Positions 39,001-51,022 of a DNA stretch of 64,000 nt are shown here, piece by piece. This DNA comes from Syngnathus acus (lineage: Eukaryota; Chordata; Actinopteri; Syngnathiformes; Syngnathidae): the NCBI RefSeq assembly GCF_901709675.1, contig NC_051095.1:1051001-1115000 (forward strand), read 5' to 3'. Under the pieces are notes generated by a model that saw only the letters and a list, made by a program, of their open reading frames with translations, did no database searches and was not told the DNA's origin. Numbering within the stretch: position 1 is the first letter of the stretch; the number at the start of each line of letters is the position of its first letter. The position numbers were made by a program, and so were the translations under genes.

Positions 39001-41791
39001 GACGGGAGCAAAGTCGAGGAGGGCCTAACGGGCGTTCCCGGCTCCAGTCCCTCGGCCAACGGTTCTTGCGCCAACACGCCGATCCTCAGGTCAAAGTCGA
39101 CTCGCTCGGCTCCCACCTCCTCCTCTAAAACACCTCTCGGTCTGATGCGCTCCATTTCCACACCGGCACCCTCCCCGGCCCCAAGCTTGTCCTCCAGCTC
39201 TGGGCACGGATCGGAATTTGGGGGCATCGCGTCTTGTGCCGGTCCCGGGGCGGGCTCTGGTCCCTACAGTCGTGTCGCCATGCATTGCGCCTCTGTCTCA
39301 GGTTCACCCAGCGACTACGGCTCCTCAGACGAATATGGCTCCAGTCCGGGAGAACAGACTCTTCTGGTCTCCCCCAGCTTGCCTGGAAGTTCGGTCGGCA
39401 GCGCTGGCAGCCAGTCCCTTGGCGAGGACGGAGCCAATTACATTTTAATGGGCCAGCATAGCGGGGGCAATGGCGGCGTGACGTCAGGCTCCTTGCCAGC
39501 ACCCGGAGCGCCGGTCTGCGGCTCCCAAGGCCAGACAAGGAGAGTGCTGCGTCGATCCTTTAGCCGGGAAGGCAAAGCTGAGCGTAAGTTGCTGAGCAAG
39601 CGCGCCTCCTTACCTCCTATGGCCTTGGAGAGGCTGGTCCCGTGCCAACACAGAGGCCAGGAGCCGGCAGACGAAGACTCGGCCGACTACGCAATCATGT
39701 CGAGGAGCACCAGCCGCGAGTCGTTTTCATCCACGTCCTCTGCTACGCAGAGGGAATTCCTTTTGAGTACTGGGTCAGGAGGGGAAGGAGGAGGTTACTT
39801 GGATGTGGCAGGAGAGTTTAAAGTTGAAACAGGTGCGGGATCAGGTGGTGTCGTTGACGTCGGAGTGGATAATGGCTACATGTCCATGCTGCCCGGGGTT
39901 ACTCAGTCTCCGGTGTCCCTTTCCCAATCACTGGCTGTTTCCGTCCCAGACTCGGACGCTAAAGCCGCCGATGATTACATGGCCATGACCCCGAACAGTA
40001 GCGTGTCCCCACCGCAGCAGATCCGAGCACCGCCCACCTCTGACGGCTACATGATCATGTCTCCCAATAGCAGCTGCTCACCCGATCAACGCGGCGGTCT
40101 TTCGTCGGGGGCTTGGCTGGGCAGCGGCAGTGCCGACAGCAGGGCGGGTAGTGACTACATGAACATGTCGCCTATCAGCGCTCGCTCCGTAAGCGGTAGC
40201 CCCCCTCCCTCAGAACGCAGTCATTCGGAGACCAGTCCTCAACAGCAAGTCCCCAAAATGGTGTACTCTTACTATTCCCTCCCCCGGTCATACAAACACA
40301 ACGCCTCTTCTAGACACTTTGACGACGGACCAGGACGTGGCAGACGTCCTAACGGGAGCGGCAGTCGAGGAGGGCGGACCATAGGCGGGCGTCAGGAGCA
40401 AACGCTCGTCGCCGGTTCAATGGCAGGTAGGCACCAGTCGCTTTCCTCTTCCTCGTACTCGTCCAGCTCGGCCAGCAGCGAGAGCCTCGGCGAAAGTGAG
40501 GAAAGAGCAGCGAGCTCCATCGGCGGGAGGTCCAAAGATGGAACTAAGCTCCAACAGCGACGGGGCTCCGGCGGCTTGCCAAAACACGGAGTCCACTCTC
40601 GAAGCAGACCCGTGAGCTTGTTTGTTGACGTATCCAAGGCCAACACGCTTCCCAGGGTCCGTGAGAACCCCTTGCCCCCAGAACCTAAGAGTCCCGGCGA
40701 GTATGTCAGTATTGAGTTTAAGGGGGAGAACAGCAACCCGCCCGGGGTTGCGGGAGGGCGTGGCCGGGGCCTCAGGCAGGGCTCCTCGAACCCTCGTGGT
40801 ACAAACAACCAGCCTCCTCAACACAGACCTGTGTCTTGCCTCGGCAATTTTATCCCCGTCTCCCGCAGCCCGTCTGCCCCCATCACTCCCCCGGCTGCTT
40901 CGGAATATGTCAACATGGACCTGGGTCCTTCTCCTTCGCCCTCACCCCATACCCCGCTGGTTTTTCCTCCTTTCCACACGCCTCCAACGCTGGCTCTGGC
41001 TTCCAAAGTCTCCGATACCGAATCGAGCGGCCCTCGTGAAGAGTCGGTAGCCATTGCCGACGCACCGCTGAGGAAAACCCGAGAGATCGTCCCAGAGTCG
41101 GAGTCCCCCACATCGTGCGGGGACTACACGGTCATGGCTTTCAGTCTGAATAACGGTACTGCTCCGAGATCCAGTGTCTCACCTAAAGCTCCTTCCCCGT
41201 CTAGGACTGAACTCTCGGTCGCATCACGGGGTCTAGACTTTGCTCTAGCCAAGTCGGGGCCCAATCCGGATCACGGAGCCAAAGTTATCCGCGCTGACCC
41301 CCAGGGACGCAGACGACATTGCTCTGAAAGCTTCCTGGCCTCGTCTTCCCTCTCCACTTCTGGTTCGACCCCCTCTTCGTCCACATCGTCACTCTTCCCG
41401 GAACAGGCCGGGAGCCGCCGGCAGGGTTTCGAAAGCACTCCGTGGCGCAATTGTGCCGTCCCGGATGGCCCCGCTCCGTCACCCTTCCCTGGACAGCAGC
41501 AGCCCGTTGCCGCTCAAACACCCAGCGCAGAGCAAGGCCTGAACTACATAGACTTGGACTTGGCCAACAAGGAGAGCCCCCACTTAGGCCTGGACGGACT
41601 GCCGGGGAGCCAGGCATCGGTGCGCCTCTTTTCGGCGCTGGGTGCGAGTCCTGCGGTCGGAGGAGGGGCCGCGGCCGTCGGCAACAACAGCAGCAGCAGC
41701 AGCTCCAGCGCGGCCAACACCTACGCCAGCATTGACTTCTACAAGTCTGAGGAGCTTCGGACGCATCAGAACCCAAGCAAGGAGGGAACAG
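30005..41791 (+). CDS. irs: Insulin receptor substrate (IRS1/IRS2-type; probable IRS3-locus orthologue)
   Basis: Three coding exons, 30005-30419, 37979-38280 and 38692-41791, give about 1,272 codons in frame; the last exon is uncertain because the frame is open in phase 1 at the 41791 donor. The PH domain spans about 34-140 ([18 protein letters not shown]). The PTB domain spans about 155-260 ([39 protein letters not shown]). The long tail is Ser/Gly/Pro-rich with PI3K-binding YXXM motifs: NYILM, DYAIM, GYMSM, DYMAM, GYMIM, DYMNM and DYTVM. Others include [21 protein letters not shown] and a late [19 protein letters not shown] also matches IRS1. It docks PI3K, GRB2 and SHP2 below insulin and IGF1 receptors. 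Length fits IRS1/IRS2; position next to agfg2 fits Irs3. Intron retention at 41791 would add only 12 codons. Confidence 0.92.
31690..31929 (+). mobile_element. Retroposon 3' end with (TTGAC)n tail
   Basis: A GAAGCCCTTTGAGACTGC segment followed by GATTTAGGGCTATACAAATTGA and a (CTTGA)n tail (31898-31929) is a familiar 3' end of fish non-LTR elements, which terminate in TTGACTTGA-type tails. The 5' boundary is approximate and the family is not assigned. Confidence 0.5.
34441..34515 (-). mobile_element. tRNA-like SINE head fragment
   Basis: Read on the minus strand, GACTGGTTAGCAAGTCTGCC (A-box-like) is followed about 30 bases later by GGGTTTGAGTCTGG (B-box-like, against consensus GGTTCGANTCC). 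This is the tRNA-derived head typical of fish SINEs. It lacks a normal tRNA acceptor stem and is not a functional tRNA gene. Confidence 0.5.
36135..36540. mobile_element. MITE with perfect terminal inverted repeats (ACCGTATTTTCCGG family)
   Basis: The 406-bp element starts with ACCGTATTTTCCGGACTATA (the repeat continues AGGCGCACC) and ends with its exact reverse complement, 29 bases each. The subterminal motif GTGCGCCTTATAGTCCG recurs inside, near 36195, 36429 and 36495, in direct orientation. No open frame is present, so it is non-autonomous. Termini with an adjacent TA on the right suggest TA-target insertion of the Tc1/mariner or pogo kind; the left flank is GA. Confidence 0.8.
36968..36990 (+). 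repeat. Poly(C) run
   Basis: Twenty-three consecutive C residues within IRS intron 1. Confidence 0.95.
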
Positions 41792-43480
41792 GTAACCTGA
41801 GGTTTCTTAAATACATTTTTGTCTTCTGAAATGTTGCAGGACCGCTTTTCCTTTTTTTCAAGTTGAAGTGGCGCAGCTTTACTCTTGTTCTATACCTAAA
41901 AGAATGGCCTATGCTTCCGCTCGGCTTGAGCCATTGTTTCCTCGTGGCAAACATCTCACTGCCGCACCGTTTCCAGACAAAGGACGCATTCAGACTTGCC
42001 ATCCAAGCGTCCCACTCAGAGTTGAGCCAATGGTCCTGTAGTGTGACATGAATCTTCCCCTCAGGATTTTGTTTTTCTGCCCACCTTCAGGTTCGCTCCA
42101 CGCGTGCTTTCTCCGCCTTTGCTATAAAAAGTCGATCCGATGCGTTTCTCCGTACATTCCAAAGCGGAATTTGATTTGATCCACTCATCTTTTAAATCCG
42201 AGCCAATTTGTCTGTCTTTTTGCTACTCTCCTCATCCATTCCTGTCATTTCAAAGAATTTGCGCCTATACTGTAATGAATGCTTTTTGCATCCCAAGAAT
42301 GTTCCTTCAGGGGGGAAACCACCGCAGCTAAACAAGGCCTCAAACCCTGGGAGATGTTTCCCCCAACCTCCTCCAATAGCCAAACATTCTTTTTGGCCAC
42401 TGTCTGCACTGTTAGGAACTCGGCGCCTGCAGCCTGAGCAGATAGAGAAGCGTTTAAATGGCCGTGCGGATTTATGTGCATCGCTAAAACACTGGGCCGT
42501 CTTACTGAAGCGTTCCACAGTGAGCCTCTTGTGACAGCTTGGCCCCGCCGAGCCTCGCGGTTTGCCGAGCGGCTTCCACTTTGAATTGCGTCCTCGCATG
42601 CGTTGGCCGCAAAACATCGCGTACCTTGAGCGGAATGGTGAGGGCGGGAGTGGCGAGCAAGCGCGCCCTTTTCAGACCGCACAGGTCTTGGAATGGAAAT
42701 ACTTGCAGCGGGGGAGAATGTGACACATTGACTGTGAATGTGAGACGGGGCCACGGGTTCAGTCGCACCGTCTCACAAATGCCTTTGGGCCGCGCTCGGA
42801 CTCTTTCATCTGCGTAGCCCCCTCCTGCTACCCCCCCCGACAACAAATGACCCTTTTGTTGGAGTCTTAGGGATCTCCCGAATGGCCTTACAGTCCCAGA
42901 TTGCTGGATTTCAAAAATTAAAAATAGTTTGCCCACCTTGAAGTCCCCGAGCCCTTTCACGACATCCGATCCGTCCTTTAAAGGCGATTTTGTAATCTCA
43001 CTGGTCCGGCACAACGGGCGGGGATGACGTCAATGAGCCAGGAGCCATCATAAACAAACAAAGAATAAATGTTTAGAATCGCGGCGTTATCTCGGTCGTC
43101 ATGTGTTTTTAAATGTCATCTCTACTGTGATGACGGGGACCTTATCTGGAAACAGTGTGCTTATCGCAGCTCGAAAATCCACATCGGCTGTTCATATTGA
43201 CAGTGGCCACCAAATGACCCAATTGACTCGAAATAATTGTCCGTGGTACCTTTCCCCAAAATCACGTCCATAGTCAAAGCAAATTTGATCCAAATGTTAA
43301 ACGAAGTGCACTGTTGGCACTGTATCTTGATCGTATGTTTACAAAGCCATATTCACGTATATCAGTCAAACGTGTCGGAGTGGAGCACACATCTGCCCGT
43401 TGAAAAGCTTTACATTCTTTGTTTAAACTAACTTAAACCTCCAGGACTGTACCCTGGCCGGCGGCGCAACAAAGGAATCT

Positions 43481-43680
43481 TTAGTCGACCAACAGCTAGT
43501 GCTTAGCTAGTGCTAAGTTATTTTGCCTCTCAAATTTTAAAAACTCCCTTTGTTTGTTGCTAGCATAGCATTAGTCGACCAACAGCTAGTGCTTAGCTAG
43601 TGCTAAGCTAAATTGCCTCTCAAAGTTTAAAAACTCCCTTTTTGTTTGTTGCTAGCATAGCATTAGTCGACCGACAGCAG
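43481..43680 (+). repeat. Tandem duplication, about 91-bp period
   Basis: Copies begin TTAGTCGACCAACAGCTAGT at 43481 and 43571, with a third partial copy at 43663 (TTAGTCGACCGACAGC). The first two are nearly identical over about 90 bases and rich in GCTAGC/GCTAAG motifs. Confidence 0.9.
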
Positions 43681-44504
43681 AGACGCTAGCCCATGGGTAG
43701 GCAAGCTCGTCATACCGATGATCGTTTGAATCAGGTGTCTTAACTTAAGGAGAGAAACGTCTCAGACCGGAGTTGCCTACTCCCGCACCCGCCGGTCAAA
43801 TATTTTTTATGCTAGGACGGCGTTAGCTAACCAAATATTTTCTTAGCTACTTCTAGGCGTGTGCTCGACTGAGACGGAACGTGCCGTCCAAATGTTTCTC
43901 TCTGATGACAATTTGTTATGATACGCTCTGATTCAAATGGGAAAATTTGGATTTGTTTTCATTCAGATTAGGCAACCAATTTGCACAATATGCGATTGTG
44001 TCCCCAACAAACGGACATCTGCAGCTATCAACTCGAGCCCGACCGATAAGGATTTTGGTCTCGTTCTTTCGCGATCTCCTCCAGCGAAAGCACGAGATGG
44101 AATTTTACTATCCGCGTTTCGGATATTTGCCCTCTTAACCATCAGGAGGGTGTACGCGCACACTCTCACGACTCCCCACATATTTTTTTAAGCCTTTGTA
44201 GTCACACTACTTTGCGATCCAAATTCTGAACGAAGCCATTTGCACATAATCGGATCAACTTTTACCTGGCTAATCTGTCGCCCCCATCACCTCTGTCTTT
44301 AATGAGCACAGTAGACAGAGGCAGGTTTGTCGGCGCTGCTAATTGGACACAACGCATGCATAAACGGACAATTGGCGAGACACTTTGCATGTGACGTGAA
44401 TTTGATTCCCTTATGAGGACACAATTTGCGCAGTGCACTGAATGAACCAACGAATGAAAGTGGCTGGATTCATGCAAGCGCACATTTTTCTTAAGGCGGG
44501 CCCT

Positions 44505-44510
<6 letters not shown>

Positions 44511-44550
<40 letters not shown>
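44511..44550 (+). repeat. (CA)20 microsatellite
   Basis: Twenty uninterrupted CA units. Confidence 0.97.
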
Positions 44551-44554
<4 letters not shown>

Positions 44555-46282
44555 GCGTTTATTGGCTAGTTTATGATGACAGGTGTGTCCCCCCGGCTGT
44601 GGAATCCAGGTCAGGCTAAGGCTGCGTTATGTAAATTGAACCACGTGGAAGGTACATGACACCCCCCCCCCCCTACTGCACCCCCCCCCCTCGCCCCTCA
44701 GAGGGCTTTACATGTCTTTAAACCTGCTAGGGCCAATATAGCATCGCACTGCTAACTCCTACTTGATCACCGCGCTGATAGTATCTAAACTAGGAGGCGG
44801 GGCTACAGTATTGGTGTCAAAGTAGCACGTTCAGTGTCTTATGTAACCCAATTTTTAATCTCATCCCTTCTATCGTGTTGTTTCTCCATTTAAAATGGAC
44901 TTCAAATGTCTGTGACGTTTTGCAGCCGCTATTTGTATCCAAGTTGATGTTAGTATTTTAAAATAAGCCTGTCTGAGTAGGAGGTCAGATAAGTTGGCTA
45001 AAGTGAAGGAAATTGAGCGAGCTCAATTCCCGGACTGAATTTGTTTGGGTGGGAATCGGGCAAGCTCGCCTCTGTTTTGGTTTTGGCTGAGTGCTGAAGG
45101 TTGTGTGTGTGCGTGTGTGTACACCACGTGTGCTTGTATTCATCTCTGCGGCAAAAAGGAAGTTTTTTTTGAAATAATGAGGTCATCTGCGTGTGCCGCC
45201 ACGGCAATATCAGTCCAGCGCTTCTGTCCGATTGGGCCGATCTAAGGCTGCCGGATCATAAACACAGCGACAATTTGTAATGAATGAACAAGCTGCACGC
45301 ACACACTTAAGTATTTTCAAGGAAAAATATTTTACAAATAGGCGGTCGGAACCAGCCTGTCCAGGCACGTTTGAGGCCCAGTGTTTTTTTTATTTTTTAT
45401 TTTGGGGGCTTTGCTATTATTGACATATGTGTGCGTCCCCACATATACACACACACACACACACACACATGCCTTTGTGAAACCTGCATTGTGGGGCCTG
45501 GTTGGGGCTTTTCCGGTATTTACCAAGAAGGTGTCCGCTGGATTTGGATTGCTGCATAAAATAATGGATGCAAATGGAGTGGAAAATTTTGCACGCCTAA
45601 GCGCAAATGTTTATTTGACTTACGGATTGTGTGTTCACCATTTGAGTTTTCATTAATATTGTACTAAGGTTGAACTTTGCCCTTCTATAAATCTTGGCCC
45701 GCTTTTGTAAGCCTTGACGCGAGGCTTGGATGCCCAATATGTTTCGTTTCTGGCAATTTGTATTGTTTGTGTCAAAAGGAGCTTCTTTTTTTTATGCATT
45801 ATTGATCGTCAAGCACTTGAGAAGGTCGTGGTGACTTTTTCCTCGACAAAAGCTTTTGGGAAAAAAACAGTCAGGGTTTCTGCTGACTGAAGAAAAAAAA
45901 GCAGGCATCATAGAGTTGCTTTTGATTTCATTTGGACTTTTTTAAAATTCAGTTAGTTTCAATGTGTTTATTAGTTTTAGTATTAGTTTTTGAATATAAA
46001 TATTCAAGATGAATAAAGAATAACTTATTGTTCGATATGAACGCACAACAAAGCCAAAAAAAACTCATTTAAGATGAACCCCAAGTTTTTGGGTTCGTTT
46101 CTGTTCGCTAAATTTGCCAAGCATACAGAACTCGTTTAACACATCAGAATTCTCAACATTCTACTTGTGCATTGTTTTGATCTGTTTGTTCCTTTTCCAA
46201 AGAAGCTCTTTTGTCAGCATACGGGCTTCCTTTTTGTTTTGCTACAAAACACACCAGTGAGAAGAGTCGTTTGATTTGTGCA

Positions 46283-46324
46283 GTGAGTGAGTGAGTGAGT
46301 GAGTGAGTGAGTGAGTGAGTGAGT
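46283..46324 (+). repeat. (GTGA)n microsatellite
   Basis: About ten uninterrupted GTGA/GAGT units. Confidence 0.95.
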
Positions 46325-49029
46325 ATGCGTTTTTGCGTGTGCCCGCCCGCCATGCCCCGTGCGTGGCGTGGTGCCAGCTCCCTTGGTCAATCTGATCTTG
46401 TCCACAGAGTGTGGACTGTGTGCGCCGGTGTTAGATGCGTTCCGGCCCCTGCAAAAGCTGGGGGTGACTGAGTGCATAGAAGGAGAAAGGGGGGGGGGGG
46501 GGGTCCCGGGATCTTTTCACACACTCATTTTGTCAGCCCACCCTTGTTTCCTCTTTTCGCGAGTGTCACGTCACACATCTTGGCCGCGATCGCCTGCATG
46601 TCTGAGACGTGCGCGTGCGCTGCCGGGCATCAGCGTGCTGCGCCGCTAACCGGGTCTGTCCGTAAAGAGCTTATCCCCGGTGAGCGCTAATCTGATTAGC
46701 GTCTGGCTAACAAGCCAGCTCTCATTCAAGGACCGGGTCTGACTTTAATAGTGTTTGTTTATGCGCGAGTCGTCGAGCGTACGTCACCAGGTCACAATCG
46801 ATTTCAGGGTTAGTTCAAATGCCGCTAACGGGGCGCAAAGATGCAAGTGGTGAATCCGAATCGCTGTGTTGTCATCATGTGACCTGTGTTTGGTCCAAAC
46901 TGTCCAATCACGGCGTCTGCCTAAATGAGCTCAAAACACGCATTCTGTTTGTTTCAAGTTTAGCGTGGCGGCAAAGAGCGCAAAGGCTCTTTCGGATGAC
47001 TTGTCAACATTACCGTTGTCCTCCTCCAAGGACAAGAGCGAGAGGCGCACCTTACGTAAGTCGAGAGTGCAGATGGACGGGAAAGGAGGCCAGCCCGACG
47101 TGTTTGCTCATCGTTGCCGCTAAAGCGCTTGTTAAGCTTCTGGAGCGGCCGGCTCACCTCCGCGTCACCTTGGCGTCAGCGCCCGCCGTCCAATAACGAT
47201 AACTGCTTCCTTTTACTTCATTGCCCACTTTGCTCCAGGCACTCAGTATGTGTGTGCGCGTGCGTGTTTGTGTGTGAGAGACAGCGTGTGATCCTTTCTA
47301 AAGGAAAGTGTGTGTGTGTAGGCCCGTATATTATTTTTACGAGCCCTATGTGGGCCTGCTAGTTTTTGTCGGGCTCCCGTTAAGGTCAAAGTTTCCCTTT
47401 TTCTTTTTGGGACTGGCATTCGATCGGCCTGGCGTCTTTCTCAGGACGTTGAAGTCTTTACGTGCGATTCGGACGGGGGGTGGAAATGAGCCACGTTTCG
47501 GGGTTGTTGTCGATTGCATCATCCTAACGAGGCAGCAATGCTAGCTACTCAATCATTCTTGCGTTTGCCTTTAAGAACTTGCTTTGTATTCACAAGCGCT
47601 TGAGCTGCATGTGTGCCATTTTGTTCTGTGTTGGGGTTGGGGGGGTTCAAAGTGGGGGTCTGGCAGATTGCAGAATAATCACATGTTGCCTGTGCAGAGC
47701 GCACACGCTACACCGGGCCGGGCCGGGCCGTGCGTCATGGCGCTGACGTCGCCCACCCAATGCTGCATATGTGAGCCATTAGCGGGGGGCTTTCATGTCT
47801 CGTTTGTGCGTCTGTTTCACGTCTAGTCATGTACAGCTATGACCTAAGCCCGCCACAACCAACCACAGACACACACGCGCGCTCATTTCCTAAAATGTGT
47901 GCAACCGTTTCTTTGTTCCAGCCAATTTGCATGCACGCAGGAACAAGCCCCGCCCACTATGCCCCCGGGATCCAACTATTTGAAAACAAGAGATGAAAGC
48001 CAGTCAATTTTGGAAGCGCGTACAGAGAGAGGCGGGGCAGCGACGTGTGTCGATTTTCAGGTTCTCCTCTTGATGTGGAGATTTGGTGCTGGAATTGTGG
48101 GGAGGTGTGGCGGGACATATTTGGAATAGGTGCGCTGTGCCACGAGGAGGTCATCCTTGGGTGGGGTGGCTTCCGTATTTACATCACAAATCCATATCGC
48201 GCAAGCGTTCAGCCATCAAACTAGGGTTGAACATGACTTCATGAAGGCGTCACCAAATCCAAAGTGGTGAGAGGCGGAAATCCGAGCATTTGGCCAATTT
48301 GAATTCAACAACATTGGCTCTCAACAATAACTCGACGATCAAAATTGTTGGACTTTGATTTGATAATCGATTTGATTCACTTTCACACCTCAAATGTGAA
48401 TATTGTTGTTCTCGATGCCAATTGTTAGCCTGTGCATTTGTTAGCATGTAGCGAGCGTTGTCGTAATGGTAGAACCTTTGTCCGATAGCGACCGCTGCTT
48501 GTTGTGAGGGGATTTCACGGTAAGGCCCCGGTCCCACAGGCTGATCCCAAAGCCCCCCGAGCCCTCCCAATGCCCCCCACACACTCGGTACTGGCGTAGC
48601 TACTGACTTCCTGTCCCCACTCATTCCAGCTCCTGGAATGCCCACTCGGTGAAATGAGCACACAGTGACGTCAGCGCTTTCAATTCTCAGGCTTTTCAAA
48701 TGGCAAAATTCAACAATGCGCAATTTGCACGCTCAGGTTTTTTTTTGGTCTCGCTCTCGTGCGCTACACGCCGCATAGCTTCCATGTGTTGCTTTGTTAC
48801 GTAATGGTCGGCATTGCTTCAAAAGTGATTGACGGTGCCAGGGTGAAAGCGCACGCGGGACTGGTTTTTGTGAGCCCTCTGTTCCGGCCCCGGCAGCTGC
48901 GCACTATGTAAAAAAATTTTGGAAAATAACTTTGAAGAGCACATGTGCCAAATTCACAGCCCCCCTGTCATGTCAGCATTCGTCACGACCTTTACGTTCC
49001 CTCAACTCCAGTCCTAGAAAATACCTGCC

Positions 49030-49228
49030 GGTGGCTAATGCTATACGCTTAGTGTGGCAGTTAAACGCTAACGTTAGCTGGAAAACCTCATAGACAAGCT
49101 AATGTGAGTTAGCATCGACTTCAAGACCTGTCTGTGCCTAATGCTGTATGCTTTGGGTTCGGGTTATGCTAACGTTAGATGGAAAACGCCATAGACAAGC
49201 TAATGTGAGTTAGCATGGACTTCAAGGT
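49030..49228 (+). repeat. Two-copy tandem duplication, about 113-bp period
   Basis: Both copies carry TAATGCT(A/G)TA(C/T)GCTT, then CTAACGTTAG(C/A)TGGAAAAC and CATAGACAAGCTAATGTGAG, followed by TTAGCAT and GACTTCAAG. The second copy begins near 49139. Confidence 0.85.
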
Positions 49229-50203
49229 TATCGAGTAAACCCGCAGCCCCAGACTCACTCTCCTCATTACATCACTCAAGAGGAAGCCAGGCAGCAGTTT
49301 GTGGCAACTGTCAGACTCTTGAGGCTAATCATGGTTTCTGTAAGTGCCTTATTTCAACACGCGTGTTGTTACGCAGAAAGTTCGTTTCTGAAAAGGCACA
49401 CGAAATGAAAGATTTTTGATAGCGCTTTTCTTTTTCTTTTTAACAGACCGAGCCCACTATTCTCTCTTGAGCACTCACTGATGCAAAGTAGCGATACCGC
49501 TAGTATAGGGTGTTTCATAAAGTACGCAGTTTTTAAAAATGCAATAAATCAGCCAAAATCGATGCAAAATTCAAAATTTTTAGTTAATTTCATTCAACAT
49601 ATACTTCAATTTAATAATGAAAAATGATATCGAGCATATGTCCACCTCCACTTTCTCTGCAGGCAGTCATCCGATCGTTGAAATTAACGCTAACTCTTTT
49701 GCAGACGTCCCTGTCGATTTCGCCGATTACCCGTTGAATTTCCATCTTCAGTTCGGTAATCGTTTGAGGTTTGTTCACGTAAACTTGTGACTTCACATAT
49801 CCCCATAAAAAGAAGTCACAAGGTGTGAGGTCACATGACCATTCTTGGTCGCCGCCGCGAAGTGAGATCAGACGCTCAGGGAATTACGGTTTCGACCGGG
49901 CGATTTTCTGGTTGCAACTGACCCAGATTCTTCGAATTACTGTACCAACCTCGAAACTGTTGTTGCATTGTCACGTCCAAAGATCGCGCGAAGTTTACGG
50001 ACAGTCTCTGCGTAGCACTCCCTGTTTTTGTAATGAGTTTTCACAATAAGAATGCGTTGCTCGATACTGAACCGCTCCATGGCTACAAAATGGAAAAACG
50101 ACAAATGGTCTTCAAATCGGAGTGATAATAGATAACGAAAATGATAGGAACAGTGCTGACAATCTTCAAACAAAAAAATCCCGCGCAATTAAAAAACTGC
50201 GTA

Positions 50204-51022
50204 CCGTTTTTTTCCATGTATAATGCGCCCCCATGTATAATACGCACCCTAGAAATGGCATGTTGATGCTGGAAAAAAGCCTGTACCCATGTATAATACG
50301 CACCCAAATTTTGACTCCTACTTAAGATTAAAGATTAAAGATTAAAGTCCCAATGATCGTCACACACACACCTGGGTGTGGTGAAATTTGTCCTCTGCAT
50401 TTAACCCATCCCCGTGTGATTTTAATCCATCCCCTGGGGGAGAGGGGAGCAGTGAGCAGCAGCGGTGCCGCGCTCGGGAATCAGTTGGTGATCTAACCCC
50501 CCAATTCCAACCCTTAATGCTGAGTGCCAAGCAGGGAGGCAATGGGTCCCATTTTTATAGTCTTTGGTATGACCCGGCCGGGGTTTGAACCCACAACCTT
50601 CCAGTCTCAGGGCGGACACTCTACCACTAGGCCACTGAGCTTAAGTCCGTAAACGTAAAATTATTTCAGAAAAAAGATCATCTTTGGGAACAACCGGATG
50701 TTATTCTGCCGGTCAGTATCACTGCGCATGCGCTAGCAAACTCAATAGCGAAGAAATGTTTCGGATTTGTGTAGGGTACATTGTGACAGCAAACGAGCAG
50801 GTGATTGAGCAAGCGTCTGATACGAGAGCATTGTGTTCGTATGGAGCGTGTTTGAAGTGAACAGCAGAGAAGAAAGCGCATCTGTAATGGCGGCCTCCGT
50901 ATGATATCCGGATTAAAAAAATAAATAAATAAAAAAAAAGTTGTACCCATGTATAATGCGCACCCCAGATTTTAGGACAATAAATTAGTTAAATTTTGCG
51001 CATTATACATGGAAAAAAACGG
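50204..51022. mobile_element. Second TA-target element inserted in the right end of the mariner-like element
   Basis: It starts CCGTTTTTTTCCATGTATAA (continuing TGCGC), ends with the reverse complement, and is flanked by TA on both sides (50202-50203 and 51023-51024). Removing it restores an exact copy of the outer element's terminal repeat. Motifs of the type CCCATGTATAATACGCACCC recur inside each end. Apart from a SINE it holds no open frame. Its ends resemble the MITE at 36135. Confidence 0.85.
50327..50639 (-). mobile_element. tRNA-derived SINE nested inside the second element
   Basis: On the minus strand the head CAGTGGCCTAGTGGTAGAG contains an A box (TGGCCTAGTGG), with a B box (GGTTCAAACCC) about 40 bases on. 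A body and a tail of three CTTTAAT units follow. A 6-bp duplication CTTAAG flanks it (50321-50326 and 50640-50645). The layout is that of a common fish SINE; it is not a functional tRNA gene. Confidence 0.85.

Noticed and set aside
42192-43014. Overlapping frames of 140-170 aa on the minus strand after the IRS exon
   Set aside because: No domain, no splice pairing and no start context; composition resembles intron.
50581-50640. Possible tRNA gene on the minus strand
   Set aside because: Good A and B boxes, but they head a roughly 310-bp retroposon with a CTTTAAT tail and a target duplication.
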